The translations under genes and the position numbers were made by a program. A stretch of DNA of 64,000 nucleotides from a bacterium (GTDB lineage Bacteria > SZUA-182 > DTGQ01), in the NCBI GenBank assembly GCA_040755755.1, contig JBFLZW010000006.1, positions 62,001-126,000 of the forward strand, given 5' to 3'. This document shows, piece after piece, positions 38,207 through 46,817 of this stretch. The number at the start of each line of letters is the position of its first letter. The first letter of the stretch is position 1. The notes under the pieces were generated by a model. That model ran no database searches, was not told where the DNA came from, and worked only from the letters and a program-made list of their open reading frames with translations.

Positions 38207-38752
38207 TCATTCCTTCTTCCTTGATCGGTTATTCAGCTTTTTCCAGGTAAGGTACCTGTGCAGTTCTTCTCTCAGGTTGGGAGTAAAAATATCAGTATCA
38301 ATCTGTGACAGCAGATGATCCAGATCCCAAAACCGCGCTTCCGCTATTTCGTCCGCATTGGAGAAGATCGGTCCGTTAAAACAGCAGGTGAAGGTTTTCA
38401 CCATTTCCGTTTCGACGGATGTTCGAAAGAGGTAATCATACAGGTAGTGAATCGGGACATTTCTGATGGATAACTCCTCTTCCATTTCCCGGCAGGCTGC
38501 TTGTTCGAATGTTTCGCCAGCAGCCAGATGACCGCCTACCGAAGTGTCCCATTTGCCAGGTTGAATATCTTTGCTCAAGGCTCTCTTTTGCAGCAGGATT
38601 TGGCCTGCATCGTTAAAGACCAGAACATGAATCACCCGGTGAATCAGGTCAGGATTGCCATGACAGACGGACCGCGGAGCCGTGCCCACAATTTCCCCCT
38701 TCTGGTTCACGACCTCAAAGTATTCTTCGATCTCTTTGTCCGTCCTGGCCAA
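38207..38752 (-). CDS. Nudix hydrolase, IDI-like type
   Basis: The Nudix box G-x5-E-x7-REUxEE is present as GHLAAGETFEQAACREMEEELSI, which binds Mg2+ for hydrolysis of nucleoside diphosphates linked to another group. The N-terminus (EYFEVVNQKGEIVGTAPRSV) is like the YfcD / isopentenyl-diphosphate isomerase-like subgroup, whose true substrates are mostly unknown. Length 181 is normal. It is followed after 4 nt by the YprB-like gene. Confidence 0.9.
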   Translation of the reverse strand: MARTDKEIEEYFEVVNQKGEIVGTAPRSVCHGNPDLIHRVIHVLVFNDAGQILLQKRALSKDIQPGKWDTSVGGHLAAGETFEQAACREMEEELSIRNVPIHYLYDYLFRTSVETEMVKTFTCCFNGPIFSNADEIAEARFWDLDHLLSQIDTDIFTPNLREELHRYLTWKKLNNRSRKKE

Positions 38753-38893
38753 AAATGGTCTCCTTGAGAATTCAGGAGTCAGAATAAAGGCTATCAGATG
38801 TTGCCCATGTTCCTTTGAAAGGCTGTCTTTCTCCCCATTTCTGACTTCTGACTCCTGACTCCTGATTTAACTATTATATGGCATCGGGCGGCT
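38753..38893. repeat. Inverted dispersed repeat between infB and the Nudix gene
   Basis: GAATTCAGGAGTCAGAA (about 38768-38784) and TTCTGACTTCTGACTCCTGA (about 38839-38865) form an imperfect hairpin of the same family as 17.5 kb. Confidence 0.55.
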
Positions 38894-40675
38894 TTATTCA
38901 ATAGAAAGTTCACTTGCTATCTCACCGGGAATCTCCTGCCGGGTAAAAACTTCAACCTGGTCCCTGACCTGATAGCGGGTAAATCCCCTGGACAGAATCA
39001 TGCCACAGGTTTCCCCCTGGCCGATTTCATCCACGAACTGATCGTAATGTTTCAGGGATATGATATCACCGGTGTGGAGGATGATTCCCCGGCGAATTAT
39101 TCTGGCCTGGGAGCCCTTGACAAATTTTCCTTCCTGAACAAGGCAACCGGCCACGACACCCACCCGGGCAATATGGAAAACCTTGATCACCTCACCCCGG
39201 CCAATTATCTGTTCACGGTAGCGGGGAACGACTACCCCTTGAGCGAGCCTGCCGACTTCGCCGATCAGGTCATAGATGACGCTGAACAGCCGGATATCGA
39301 CTCTTTCCTGCTGGGCGAGCAATTCGGCCTTGCTGTCAGGCTTGACATTGAAGCCGATGATGGGTCCGTGACCCGCAGAAGCCAAAAGCACATCCGACTC
39401 GCTGATTGCTCCCACACCACTGTACGCTATGGTAATTCGCGCCCCTGGAATGGCCAGATTCTGCAGGGATTGAATGATGGGCTGTAAAGACCCGAAGACA
39501 TCCACCTTCAGAACAATGGGCAGGGCCGGAATGGTCTCTTTGCGGATTTCCTGCTGCATTTCCTGGATGGTAGCCGGTCTTGGCCTTTGCTTCTCCGCCT
39601 CCTGTTCCTGCCTGCTGAGCAGGTCAGCCAGTTTCCTGGCCTCTTTTTCTCCGGAGATAACCAGAAAAGGGTCTCCGGCTTTTGGGACCTGGGAAAAGTA
39701 AGAAACCTGCACCGGGGTCGAAGGACCGGCCGTGTCCACCCTCATGCCCCATTCGTTCATCATCAGTCTCACCCGTCCGGAGGTCTGGCCGCACAGGAAA
39801 AAATCCCGTATCCGCAAGGTTCCATCCTGAACCAATACTGTAGCTGTCGGACCAAGCTGCGGATCAATCTGGCTTTCCAGAACTGTTCCCCGGGCCGGTC
39901 TTTTCGGATCGGCCTTAAGCTCCATGATCTCGGACAGCAGTAAAATCATTTCGAGCAGATGATCCAGGTTCTTGTGGTGCTTGGCGGAAATGTCTACAGT
40001 GATGGTCTCTCCCTGCCACTCTTCGGGGATCAATCCGTGTTTGGCCAATTCCTCCCGGACCCGGAGCGGGTTTGCCTGCGGCTTATCGATTTTGTTGACA
40101 GCCACAAGAATCGGGACCCGGGCCGCCTGGGCATGCTGAATGGCCTCGACGGTTTGAGGTTTGACACCCTCATCCGCTGCCACAACCAGAACCACGATGT
40201 CGGTAACCTGTGCACCTCTGGCCCTCATGGCCGCAAATGCCTCATGCCCCGGTGTGTCCAGAAAGACGATATCTCCTCCCGGCGTATGGATCCTGTAGGC
40301 CCCGATGTGCTGGGTTATGGCTCCCGGTTCCTGACCTGCCAGATTGGTATGCCGGATGGCATCGAGGAGAACGGTCTTGCCATGGTCCACATGACCCATG
40401 ACCGTTACGACCGGCGGACGTGCCTGGACCTGGAGTTTTTTTTCCGGCTCTATGGATAGGATATCCTTTCTGCCCTGAATCAGTACCCTGACCTTGAAAC
40501 CCTCCTGTTCGGCAATCCAGATGGCCTGGTCCACTTTCATGCCGTCCCCGGCACTGACGCTTTTCCCCATGCTCCGCAAAGAGCTTTCGATTTCTTCCGG
40601 TGTCTTGTGAATCGCTTTCGACAACTGCCGGATAGGTATTGATGGTTCGAGGTCGATTCTCATAACTTTCCCCAT
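38894..40675 (-). CDS. infB: Translation initiation factor IF-2 (short form)
   Basis: GTPase that places initiator tRNA on the ribosome. All GTP motifs are present: GHVDHGKT (94-101), DTPGHEAF and [16 protein letters not shown] is the conserved switch I sequence. The C-terminal domains end [17 protein letters not shown]. Its N-terminal region is short: one IF2_N-like helical unit ([19 protein letters not shown]) and no long charged linker. At 593 residues it is smaller than the usual 700-1000 and is not in a nusA-infB-rbfA operon. It could be the only infB or a second, reduced copy. Divergent from lon. Confidence 0.93.
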   Translation of the reverse strand: MGKVMRIDLEPSIPIRQLSKAIHKTPEEIESSLRSMGKSVSAGDGMKVDQAIWIAEQEGFKVRVLIQGRKDILSIEPEKKLQVQARPPVVTVMGHVDHGKTVLLDAIRHTNLAGQEPGAITQHIGAYRIHTPGGDIVFLDTPGHEAFAAMRARGAQVTDIVVLVVAADEGVKPQTVEAIQHAQAARVPILVAVNKIDKPQANPLRVREELAKHGLIPEEWQGETITVDISAKHHKNLDHLLEMILLLSEIMELKADPKRPARGTVLESQIDPQLGPTATVLVQDGTLRIRDFFLCGQTSGRVRLMMNEWGMRVDTAGPSTPVQVSYFSQVPKAGDPFLVISGEKEARKLADLLSRQEQEAEKQRPRPATIQEMQQEIRKETIPALPIVLKVDVFGSLQPIIQSLQNLAIPGARITIAYSGVGAISESDVLLASAGHGPIIGFNVKPDSKAELLAQQERVDIRLFSVIYDLIGEVGRLAQGVVVPRYREQIIGRGEVIKVFHIARVGVVAGCLVQEGKFVKGSQARIIRRGIILHTGDIISLKHYDQFVDEIGQGETCGMILSRGFTRYQVRDQVEVFTRQEIPGEIASELSIE

Positions 40676-40758
40676 ATCTTTCTCAAAAAAACTGCACCTT
40701 GATTCTTATTCGTCCTTTCTCCGGGAAGTTCAGGAGAAGAAAAAGGCGGGTTTTTTTC

Positions 40759-40788
40759 TTGCCATTGTATCTAAGACTATGTTATAAA
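40759..40788 (+). promoter_or_regulatory. Predicted promoter of lon
   Basis: TTGCCA, an 18-nt spacer and TATAAA lie about 25 nt before the lon start. Weak but well placed in the divergent infB-lon gap. Confidence 0.35.
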
Positions 40789-40813
40789 TTCAGTTTTAAT
40801 ACTGGTTATTTTA

Positions 40814-43255
40814 ATGGATAAAGATAGGGAGATTTTTGCTATAATTATGGGAAGTGAAAATCATAATATATTGGAACCGCAGATGGAGCAGGAAGAAAAA
40901 CAGATCAGCCTGACTTCAGAGGTTTTGCCGGAAAGCCTGGCTATCATTCCGATCAATGACCGTCCGATATTTCCGGGGATCGTTATACCCATAATCATTG
41001 AAAACGACACGCTGAAAAATGCCATTGAAACCGTTCATCAGTCCTCTCATAAAACTGTGGGCCTGTTCCTGACCAGAGGGGAGGAAGAGGAAAAGGAGAC
41101 CTACAACCTGGAGGACATTTATCAGGTTGGCGTGGCGGCTAAAATTCTCAAGCTTATTCCTACGGAAACTAATGAATTGCATGTGCTTATCTCTTCCCAG
41201 GAAAGGATCCGGCTGCAGGAGATCGTGACCCAGCATCCCTATCCGATCGGGAAAGTGGAATACCACCACGAAGCCAGGTTCTCGATGAATGAAGAGCTGA
41301 AGGCCTATTCAATGGCTATCGTATCCTCCATCAAGGAACTTTTGAAGCTCAATCCCCTGTTTAAAGAAGAGCTGAAAATATTTCTGACCCGCTCCACCCT
41401 GGAAGAGCCGGGTAAACTGGCGGATTTTGCAGCCTCTCTGACCACAGCCGACCGGGAACAGCTTCAGGATATCCTGGAGACCATCAAGGTCAGAGACCGG
41501 ATCGACAAGGTGCTGCTGCTCCTTCGCAAAGAGCTCGATGTCACCAAACTCCAGGCCAAGATTACCAAGCAGATCGAGGACAAAATCTCAAAGCATCAGC
41601 GGACCTTCTTCCTCAAGGAGCAACTGCGGGCCATTCAGAAGGAACTGGGGATCATCAAGGACGAGCGGGCTGCGGCTGCCGAGCGGTTCATCAAGCGACT
41701 GAAAAAGTTAAAGCTCAGCCCTGAAGCGATGAAGGTTGTCGATGAGGAGCTGGAAAAGGTTTCGCTTCTGGAGCCTGCTTCCCCGGAGTATCATGTTTCC
41801 TACAATTATCTGGAATGGCTGACCTCTCTGCCGTGGGGAAAGCAGTCGAAAGACAATTATGACCAGGAAGCGGCTAAAAAGATCCTTGACCAGGACCACT
41901 ATGGTCTTACGGACGTCAAGGAAAGGATCCTCGAATTCATCAGCGTCGGAAAGCTCCGAAAGAGCATAACCGGCTCCATCATCTGCCTCATTGGCCCGCC
42001 GGGGGTAGGCAAAACCTCGCTCGGCAAATCCATTGCCCGGACCCTGGGCAGGAAGTTTTACCGCTTCTCCCTGGGCGGCATGCGGGATGAGGCGGAAATC
42101 AAAGGCCACAGGCGCACCTATATCGGAGCCATGCCGGGGAAATTTATCCAGAGCCTCAAGGTTGTCCAGACTTCCAATCCGGTTATCATGCTGGATGAAA
42201 TTGACAAGGTGGGGAAAAGCTTTCAGGGTGATCCTGCCTCCGCCCTTCTGGAAGTCCTCGACCCTGAGCAAAATGTGGAATTTCTCGACCACTTTCTCGA
42301 TGTCCGGTTCGACCTGTCCAATATCCTCTTTATCGCTACCGCCAATCAGCCGGACACCATTCCCGCTCCTCTGCTCGACCGGATGGAAATCATGCGGCTT
42401 TCCGGATATGTGCTGGAAGAGAAAATCGAGATTGCCAAACGGTTTCTCATTCCCAAGCAGATCAAAAACCACGGCCTGAGCCGCAAGAGACTGATCATTC
42501 ATGAGGATGCTCTCCGGCAGATGATCGACCAGTATGCCCGTGAGGCTGGCGTGCGGAGCCTGGAAAATCAGATCAAGAAAATCTGCCGCAAGGCTGCCCG
42601 GCTTATTGTCAGCGGAGAGAAAAAAACCGTGGTCATTACTCCGCAGAATCTGAATCATTATCTGGGTATACCCCTCTTTGCCAGGGAGGAAATCAGCAAG
42701 GAGAGAATGCCCGGACTGGCTACCGGCCTGGCATGGACCGAGACCGGAGGAGCTATTCTGTCGATCGAGGCTGCGGGTATTTTCTCCCGGCGAAAAGGAT
42801 TCAAACAGACAGGGCAATTGGGTGAGGTCATGGTCGAATCTTCCGAAATCGCCTATAGTTATATCATGTCTGCCCTGCCAAGGTATCAGGCCAACCCGAA
42901 ATATTTCGACCAGCACTTTGTCCACCTTCACGTTCCGGCAGGCGCTACGCCCAAAGACGGCCCTTCTGCCGGAATAACCATGGCCACCGCTCTTCTTTCC
43001 CTGGTGCTGGAAAAACCGGTCTCGCCGGAGATAGCCATGACCGGAGAGATCACTCTCACCGGCCAGGTCCTGCCCATTGGCGGAGTAAAAGAGAAGACCA
43101 TCGCCGCCCGCAGGGCGAATATCAGGGAATTGATCCTCCCCTGGGAAAATAAAAAAGACTTCGATGAGCTTGCCGACTATATCAAGGAAGGACTGATCGT
43201 TCACTATGTCAAAAAGTATGACGAGGTCTATCAGTTGTTGTTTCTGAACGGATAG
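40814..43255 (+). CDS. lon: ATP-dependent protease Lon
   Basis: Degrades misfolded and short-lived regulatory proteins. The N-terminal substrate domain opens [20 protein letters not shown]. The AAA+ motor has Walker [10 protein letters not shown] and Walker [10 protein letters not shown]. The protease domain has the catalytic Ser in PKDGPSAG (Ser718) and Lys in GGVKEKT (Lys759). Length 813 is standard. The ATG at 40814 adds a ~30-residue extension before the domain. A DUF2283 gene and a frameshifted hicB-like gene follow in the same direction. Confidence 0.96.
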   Translation: MDKDREIFAIIMGSENHNILEPQMEQEEKQISLTSEVLPESLAIIPINDRPIFPGIVIPIIIENDTLKNAIETVHQSSHKTVGLFLTRGEEEEKETYNLEDIYQVGVAAKILKLIPTETNELHVLISSQERIRLQEIVTQHPYPIGKVEYHHEARFSMNEELKAYSMAIVSSIKELLKLNPLFKEELKIFLTRSTLEEPGKLADFAASLTTADREQLQDILETIKVRDRIDKVLLLLRKELDVTKLQAKITKQIEDKISKHQRTFFLKEQLRAIQKELGIIKDERAAAAERFIKRLKKLKLSPEAMKVVDEELEKVSLLEPASPEYHVSYNYLEWLTSLPWGKQSKDNYDQEAAKKILDQDHYGLTDVKERILEFISVGKLRKSITGSIICLIGPPGVGKTSLGKSIARTLGRKFYRFSLGGMRDEAEIKGHRRTYIGAMPGKFIQSLKVVQTSNPVIMLDEIDKVGKSFQGDPASALLEVLDPEQNVEFLDHFLDVRFDLSNILFIATANQPDTIPAPLLDRMEIMRLSGYVLEEKIEIAKRFLIPKQIKNHGLSRKRLIIHEDALRQMIDQYAREAGVRSLENQIKKICRKAARLIVSGEKKTVVITPQNLNHYLGIPLFAREEISKERMPGLATGLAWTETGGAILSIEAAGIFSRRKGFKQTGQLGEVMVESSEIAYSYIMSALPRYQANPKYFDQHFVHLHVPAGATPKDGPSAGITMATALLSLVLEKPVSPEIAMTGEITLTGQVLPIGGVKEKTIAARRANIRELILPWENKKDFDELADYIKEGLIVHYVKKYDEVYQLLFLNG

Positions 43256-43287
43256 GAGAGTTGCGAGCAATAGGCGAAGTAACGTCC

Positions 43288-43515
43288 ATGAACGATCTTA
43301 CGGTCTTTTATGATGAAAAAGAGGATATACTCTATCTTGCCAAAGAGGGACGAGAGGAAGAGATTGGAGAAATTTCACCCGGAGTAAATGTTGAACTTGA
43401 CAGCTCAGGCAATCTCATAGGAATAGAAATTTTCCAGGCATCAACTTTATTCAAGGATGTAATAAAACTGATGGAGAGAAGGCTTCAGGCTGCCTCGGAT
43501 ATCAACCTTAAGTAG
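43288..43515 (+). CDS. DUF2283 family protein
   Basis: 75 residues. VFYDEKEDILYLAKEG, then VNVELDSSGNLIGIEIFQAS, are the conserved DUF2283 segments (MxVxYDxxxDxLYI; DxxGxxxGIEIL). Small soluble proteins of this kind are often found next to toxin-antitoxin genes and may be antitoxin-like, but function is not established. The frame opens at a TTG at 43261; the ATG at 43288 fits the family start better. Confidence 0.8.
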   Translation: MNDLTVFYDEKEDILYLAKEGREEEIGEISPGVNVELDSSGNLIGIEIFQASTLFKDVIKLMERRLQAASDINLK

Positions 43516-43560
43516 AGGCCGTACTTAAGCCCTTCTCCAATCTCTGAATGAGGTGATCCA

Positions 43561-43765
43561 ATGAAGCCATTAAGCTATAGAGTTCTCCTGAGAAAAGAAC
43601 ATGAGGGAGGCTACACGGTTATAGTTCCTTCTCTTCCTGGATGTGTCACCTTCGGCGATGATAGAGGAGGGGATCGAGATGGCCAGGGAAGCTATCCAGT
43701 TGTATATCGATAGCCTCAAAGAACATAGGGAAGAGATTCCAATAGAAGAAAAAACTCTGGAATAG
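43561..43765 (+). pseudogene. HicB-like antitoxin gene, frameshifted
   Basis: ATG at 43561 with GAGGTGA upstream starts a HicB-type protein: YRVLLRKEHEGGYTVIVPSL and PGCVTFGDD. At about 43659 the reading frame breaks; the rest of the family pattern, IEEGIEMAREAIQLYIDSLK, continues in the +1 frame to a stop at 43763-43765. About two bases are missing relative to a complete gene. Either a real pseudogene or a sequencing/assembly error. No hicA-like gene lies beside it. Confidence 0.75.
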
Positions 43766-43828
43766 CGACTAACCGTTGTTGTCAAGGTAAGCAACATTGT
43801 TCAGTGGAGAAACAGAAAGGAAAAAGCC

Positions 43829-44632
43829 ATGCTGGGTATAGGGAAAAACATCCGACTGGAGAGAATTATCGATCGAAACACGAATCGGACCGTTATCGTG
43901 CCCATGGATCATGGAGTGACCCTTGGCCCGATCAAGGGGCTCGTTGATATGCGGGATATGGTCAATGAGATTGCCGAGGGAGGAGCCAATGCCGTACTGG
44001 GGCACATCGGGCTTCCCCGCCATGGCCATCGCAAGCACGGGAGGGACCTTGGTCTCATTCTTCATCTTTCGGGAAGTACCGTCTGGGCGCCGGACCCGAA
44101 TGCCAAGGTTTTGGTTAATACCGTGGAGATGGCCTTGCGGATCGGAGCTGATGCGGTATCCGTTCATATTAATATCGGAGCTGAAAGCGAATCACAAATG
44201 CTTCAGGACCTTGGCGAAGTGTCGGTAAAATGTCTGGAATGGGGCATGCCTCTTCTGGCCATGATGTATACCCGGGGTGAAAAGTTCCAGGAAGAAAGCT
44301 CCGTCGAGGGCGTAAAGCATGCTGCCCGGATTGCAGCCGAACTCGGGGCCGATCTTGTCAAGGTAAGTTATACGGGCTCGAAAGAAACTTTCCGGGAAGT
44401 TGTTGAAGGGTGCCCCATTCCGGTCCTGATTGCCGGGGGCGAAAAGACCAAAAACGAACAGGAAATCCTCCAGATTATCAAAGATGCCCTGGATGCTGGC
44501 GGATCAGGGGTTTCGATTGGCCGCAATATCTTCCAGCATGAAAAGAAGCAGGCTATGGTCAGAGCAATCTGCAAAATGGTTCATGAGAATATTTCTGTTA
44601 ATGAAGCCCTGGAGATTCTTGCCAGAGAGTAA
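43829..44632 (+). CDS. DhnA-type aldolase, probable ADTH synthase (AroA'-like)
   Basis: Resembles the archaeal 2-amino-3,7-dideoxy-D-threo-hept-6-ulosonate synthase / DhnA-type fructose-bisphosphate aldolase family. IGKNIRLERIIDRNTNRTVI and VPMDHGVTLGPIKGL are the family N-terminus. The Schiff-base Lys is in DLVKVSYTG (Lys178), and AMMYTRGE carries a likely catalytic Tyr. In archaea and some bacteria the enzyme starts an alternative route to 3-dehydroquinate. An aroB'-type partner is not in the window, so a plain aldolase role cannot be excluded. Confidence 0.85.
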   Translation: MLGIGKNIRLERIIDRNTNRTVIVPMDHGVTLGPIKGLVDMRDMVNEIAEGGANAVLGHIGLPRHGHRKHGRDLGLILHLSGSTVWAPDPNAKVLVNTVEMALRIGADAVSVHINIGAESESQMLQDLGEVSVKCLEWGMPLLAMMYTRGEKFQEESSVEGVKHAARIAAELGADLVKVSYTGSKETFREVVEGCPIPVLIAGGEKTKNEQEILQIIKDALDAGGSGVSIGRNIFQHEKKQAMVRAICKMVHENISVNEALEILARE

Positions 44633-45082
44633 TGAAGAAGTTCCGGGTGAAGAGAAAAAGCTCCGCCCATGCTGGCCGTGCCAGTTAGCCAGGACCTGGT
44701 TAAGCCGGTCAAGGGCGGGGCACGGTGCTCCATCCTGCAAATGATCTCTGCCGGATTCGCCTTCATGGAAGCGATTCTCAACAAGGATGCAGTCTGAAGC
44801 TTCTGTCGTTTTATAGGTAATCTTGAACTTTTCGGCAAACCCAAACCTATCAATCAGATTTTACCTGCATCTGTAGGTGTAGGCATTTCACGTCATTTCC
44901 GCGAAAGCGGGAATCCATGATCTGTGCTTTCCGATAGCTGATTTATATGAAAATAATGTATAATATTGTAGCTCATATGCGATAGCCATCACACCCTTTG
45001 CCATTTCCGCCTTCGCGGGAATGACAAAGTATAATGCTTTTAAAAGGTGTGTTATATTCCCAAATCTGTTGAGGGATGCAGT
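44633..45082. repeat. Gap with dispersed GCG-hairpin repeats and a coding remnant
   Basis: TCATTTCCGCGAAAGCGGGA (44893-44912) and CATTTCCGCCTTCGCGGGAA (45002-45021) form an inverted pair of the common CCGCGAAAGCGGG family. Between them lies a remnant of a coding end (CFPIADLYENNV, stop at 44961-44963) identical over 33 bp to 46689-46721. A 42-codon frame at 44669-44797 has no supporting evidence. Confidence 0.55.
44931..44963 (+). repeat. 33-bp direct repeat, copy 1 (segment A of a duplicated block)
   Basis: Identical to 46689-46721. Codes for the end of a lost protein (FPIADLYENNV). It is the first of three homologous segments in the same order in two copies, showing an old tandem duplication. 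Confidence 0.8.
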
Positions 45083-45355
45083 ATGAAAACTGAAGAGGTA
45101 AAATTCGATATTTCGGAAGATATTCTTGCCTCTCTAAAGAGTGGCATAGAGGATTTTAAACGTGAGATACGGTCGATAGCAGCCATAGCCTATTACAAAG
45201 AGAAGAAATTGTCGCTCGGCAAAGCCGCTCAACTGGCCGGGATGAATAGGCTTGACTTCATGGATTTATTAGCTGAAAAGAGGATTACTGTTTTCGATCT
45301 GGATGAGAGTGCCGCGAAAGCTGAAGTAGAAAGTGCCAGGAAAATAATAAGGTGA
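45083..45355 (+). CDS. UPF0175-family antitoxin
   Basis: 90 residues. VKFDISEDILASLKSG, then IAAIAYYKEKKLSLGKAAQLAGMNRLDFMDLL, are the UPF0175 signatures; the C-terminal half is a helix-turn-helix-like DNA-binding region. The start at 45083 has GAGGGA before it and drops 12 upstream codons that are not family-like. The partner DUF3368 toxin follows after 12 nt. A tail remnant of a second copy (EVESARKN) lies at 46768-46796, just before rarA. Confidence 0.85.
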   Translation: MKTEEVKFDISEDILASLKSGIEDFKREIRSIAAIAYYKEKKLSLGKAAQLAGMNRLDFMDLLAEKRITVFDLDESAAKAEVESARKIIR

Positions 45356-45367
45356 TTAAGGTAAGTC

Positions 45368-45853
45368 ATGGTTATTGTATCTAATTCTACACCAATTATC
45401 GCCTTCTCCCGAATCAATCAAATGGACCTCCTCCAGGCAATCGTTAACAAGCTGTCGATTCCCTTAGAAATAGCCAATGAATTATCAGAATATGGGAAAG
45501 TAAAGAGAAAGAGTCTTGACCTTAATGAATATCAATGGATTACAATTCAGGAAATTCAGGATAGATCCAAAGTGGAACTGCTCCTTCCTTCTCTCGATAA
45601 GGGAGAGGCAGAAGTAATCGAGCTGGCGATTGAAACTAAGGCGGATTTAATTTTAATTGATGAACTAACCGGCAGGAAAGTAGCAGAGTCGTTTGATTTG
45701 AATGTTATTGGCTCGGTGGGAATTTTGATAAAGGCAAAGGAGGCAGGGAAAATACGGGCAGTTAAACCTTTTATAGACGAAATGATTGAAAAGGGGATAA
45801 GGTATAGTGAGCGGTTTTATAAGAGCCTGTTATATCAAATAGGAGAATTGTAA
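45368..45853 (+). CDS. DUF3368 PIN-like toxin
   Basis: 161 residues of the DUF3368 family, a PIN-type nuclease toxin usually paired with a UPF0175 antitoxin. VIVSNSTPIIAFSRI is the start motif (Asn in place of the usual first Asp, typical of this family), LDKGEAEVIELA holds the central acidic residues, and LILIDELTGRKVA the later ones. Directly downstream of its antitoxin. Confidence 0.85.
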   Translation: MVIVSNSTPIIAFSRINQMDLLQAIVNKLSIPLEIANELSEYGKVKRKSLDLNEYQWITIQEIQDRSKVELLLPSLDKGEAEVIELAIETKADLILIDELTGRKVAESFDLNVIGSVGILIKAKEAGKIRAVKPFIDEMIEKGIRYSERFYKSLLYQIGEL

Positions 45854-45870
45854 ACTGTGAAAACCGTACC

Positions 45871-45931
45871 GAAGTTTTGCCGATGAAAATTAGAAGATCG
45901 TCGCCTCTGGTTGACCGGATGCGGCCGCCAT
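45871..45931 (+). pseudogene. Duplicated 5' fragment of rarA
   Basis: About 60 bp including GTTTTGCCGATGAAAATTAG and the following codons match 46806-46865 (start of rarA) with four differences. Translation MKIRRSSPLVDRMRPP then leaves the family pattern, so only the first ~15 codons remain. Confidence 0.8.
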
Positions 45932-45995
45932 CAGGGGCGGCCTGTCGAGCGGCTTGTCTAATCGCAGTCTTGGATATGGTTGTAGGAGTTTATGA

Positions 45996-46283
45996 GTGGC
46001 TACTATTCATATAATCAGAGAAAAGGTAGCTAACCAGGAATATGAATTTGCTATTCCGCACTTTTTTGAAGAAATGGCTGATGACGATATCAGCTTCGCG
46101 GATATCGAGATGGCTATTGCTAATGGGCGAATAAGGCGTAAGTTTACCCGGGATCCGAGAGGAACACGGTATGAAGTTGTTGGTTCTACGGCAGAGGGGA
46201 GAGAAATTGCAATCATTTGCAGGATTAAAAGTACAGGGAAATTATTGTTAATTACAACTTACGCTTTGGAGAAAATGAGATGA
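45996..46283 (+). CDS. DUF4258-family protein, probable toxin
   Basis: 95 residues, small and basic, with FAIPHFFEEMADDDISFADIE and GRIRRKFTRDPRGTRYEVVG, then ICRIKSTGKLLLITTYAL, which fit DUF4258. TAGGAG precedes the GTG start. Its last codons overlap the following YgiT-type gene by 4 nt (ATGA), the usual toxin-antitoxin arrangement. Confidence 0.8.
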   Translation: MATIHIIREKVANQEYEFAIPHFFEEMADDDISFADIEMAIANGRIRRKFTRDPRGTRYEVVGSTAEGREIAIICRIKSTGKLLLITTYALEKMR

Positions 46284-46558
46284 AGATAAAAGCAACAGGA
46301 TATGATTATGGGGAATGTGAGATTTGCGGCACTCCTATGCAAGAGAAACTTATAAAACAGGATGTTTGGATTAGAGGAGAGCTTATTATTGTGGAAGATA
46401 TACCGGCAGGGGTTTGTCCACAGTGTGGTGAAAAAGTTGTTAAGGCAGATGTGGGACAATGGATTATGAAGTTAATAGAAAATTCTGAACGGATCGCAAA
46501 TGCCCCTAAAATTTCCGTACCTGCAATTAAGTTTGATGCCGAGGAAGTAAAAGTTTGA
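46280..46558 (+). CDS. YgiT-type zinc-finger (MqsA N-terminal-like) antitoxin
   Basis: 92 residues with two CxxC pairs: CEICGTPM and CPQCGEK, around IVEDIPAG, the pattern of the Zn-binding YgiT/MqsA N-terminal domain. No HTH domain is attached, so it would neutralise its partner by direct binding. Overlaps the DUF4258 gene by 4 nt. Confidence 0.85.
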   Translation: MKIKATGYDYGECEICGTPMQEKLIKQDVWIRGELIIVEDIPAGVCPQCGEKVVKADVGQWIMKLIENSERIANAPKISVPAIKFDAEEVKV

Positions 46559-46583
46559 TAATACAGGATATAGGTGTCAAGTC

Positions 46584-46721
46584 TTGAGTGCGCCAGGCGA
46601 AGCCTGCGCGATCCAGTATATAGATGAATTTAAAAAATTTGAAATACATGAAGGTGATTGGGAGTGGAATGATTATGATTTGTGTTTCCCGATAGCTGAT
46701 TTATATGAAAATAATGTATAA
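46584..46721 (+). pseudogene. C-terminal coding remnant and copy 2 of the 33-bp repeat
   Basis: A 45-codon frame with no clear start site (IQYIDEFKKFEIHEGDWEWN, then CFPIADLYENNV) shares its last 33 bp exactly with 44931-44963. Probably the end of a lost protein, not a functional gene. Confidence 0.5.
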
Positions 46722-46767
46722 AATTATAACGTCATAATAATGCAGGAAACAGGCGTCATGCACCTGA

Positions 46768-46806
46768 TAATTGAAGTTGAAAGCGCCAGGAAAAATTAAG
46801 GTGATG
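46768..46806 (+). repeat. Antitoxin tail remnant before rarA
   Basis: The DNA encoding EVESARKN, then TAAGGTGATGAGG, resembles 45327-45362 (antitoxin C-terminus and intergenic). Together with 46689 and 46806 it completes the second copy of the duplicated block. Confidence 0.7.
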
Positions 46807-46817
46807 AGGTTTTGCCG

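Noticed and set aside
41708-43270. A 520-codon open frame on the minus strand opposite lon
   Set aside because: Antisense to the conserved Lon motifs; product has no family and no ribosome site.
44669-44797. 42-codon frame after the aldolase gene
   Set aside because: No ribosome site and no similarity that I can recognise.
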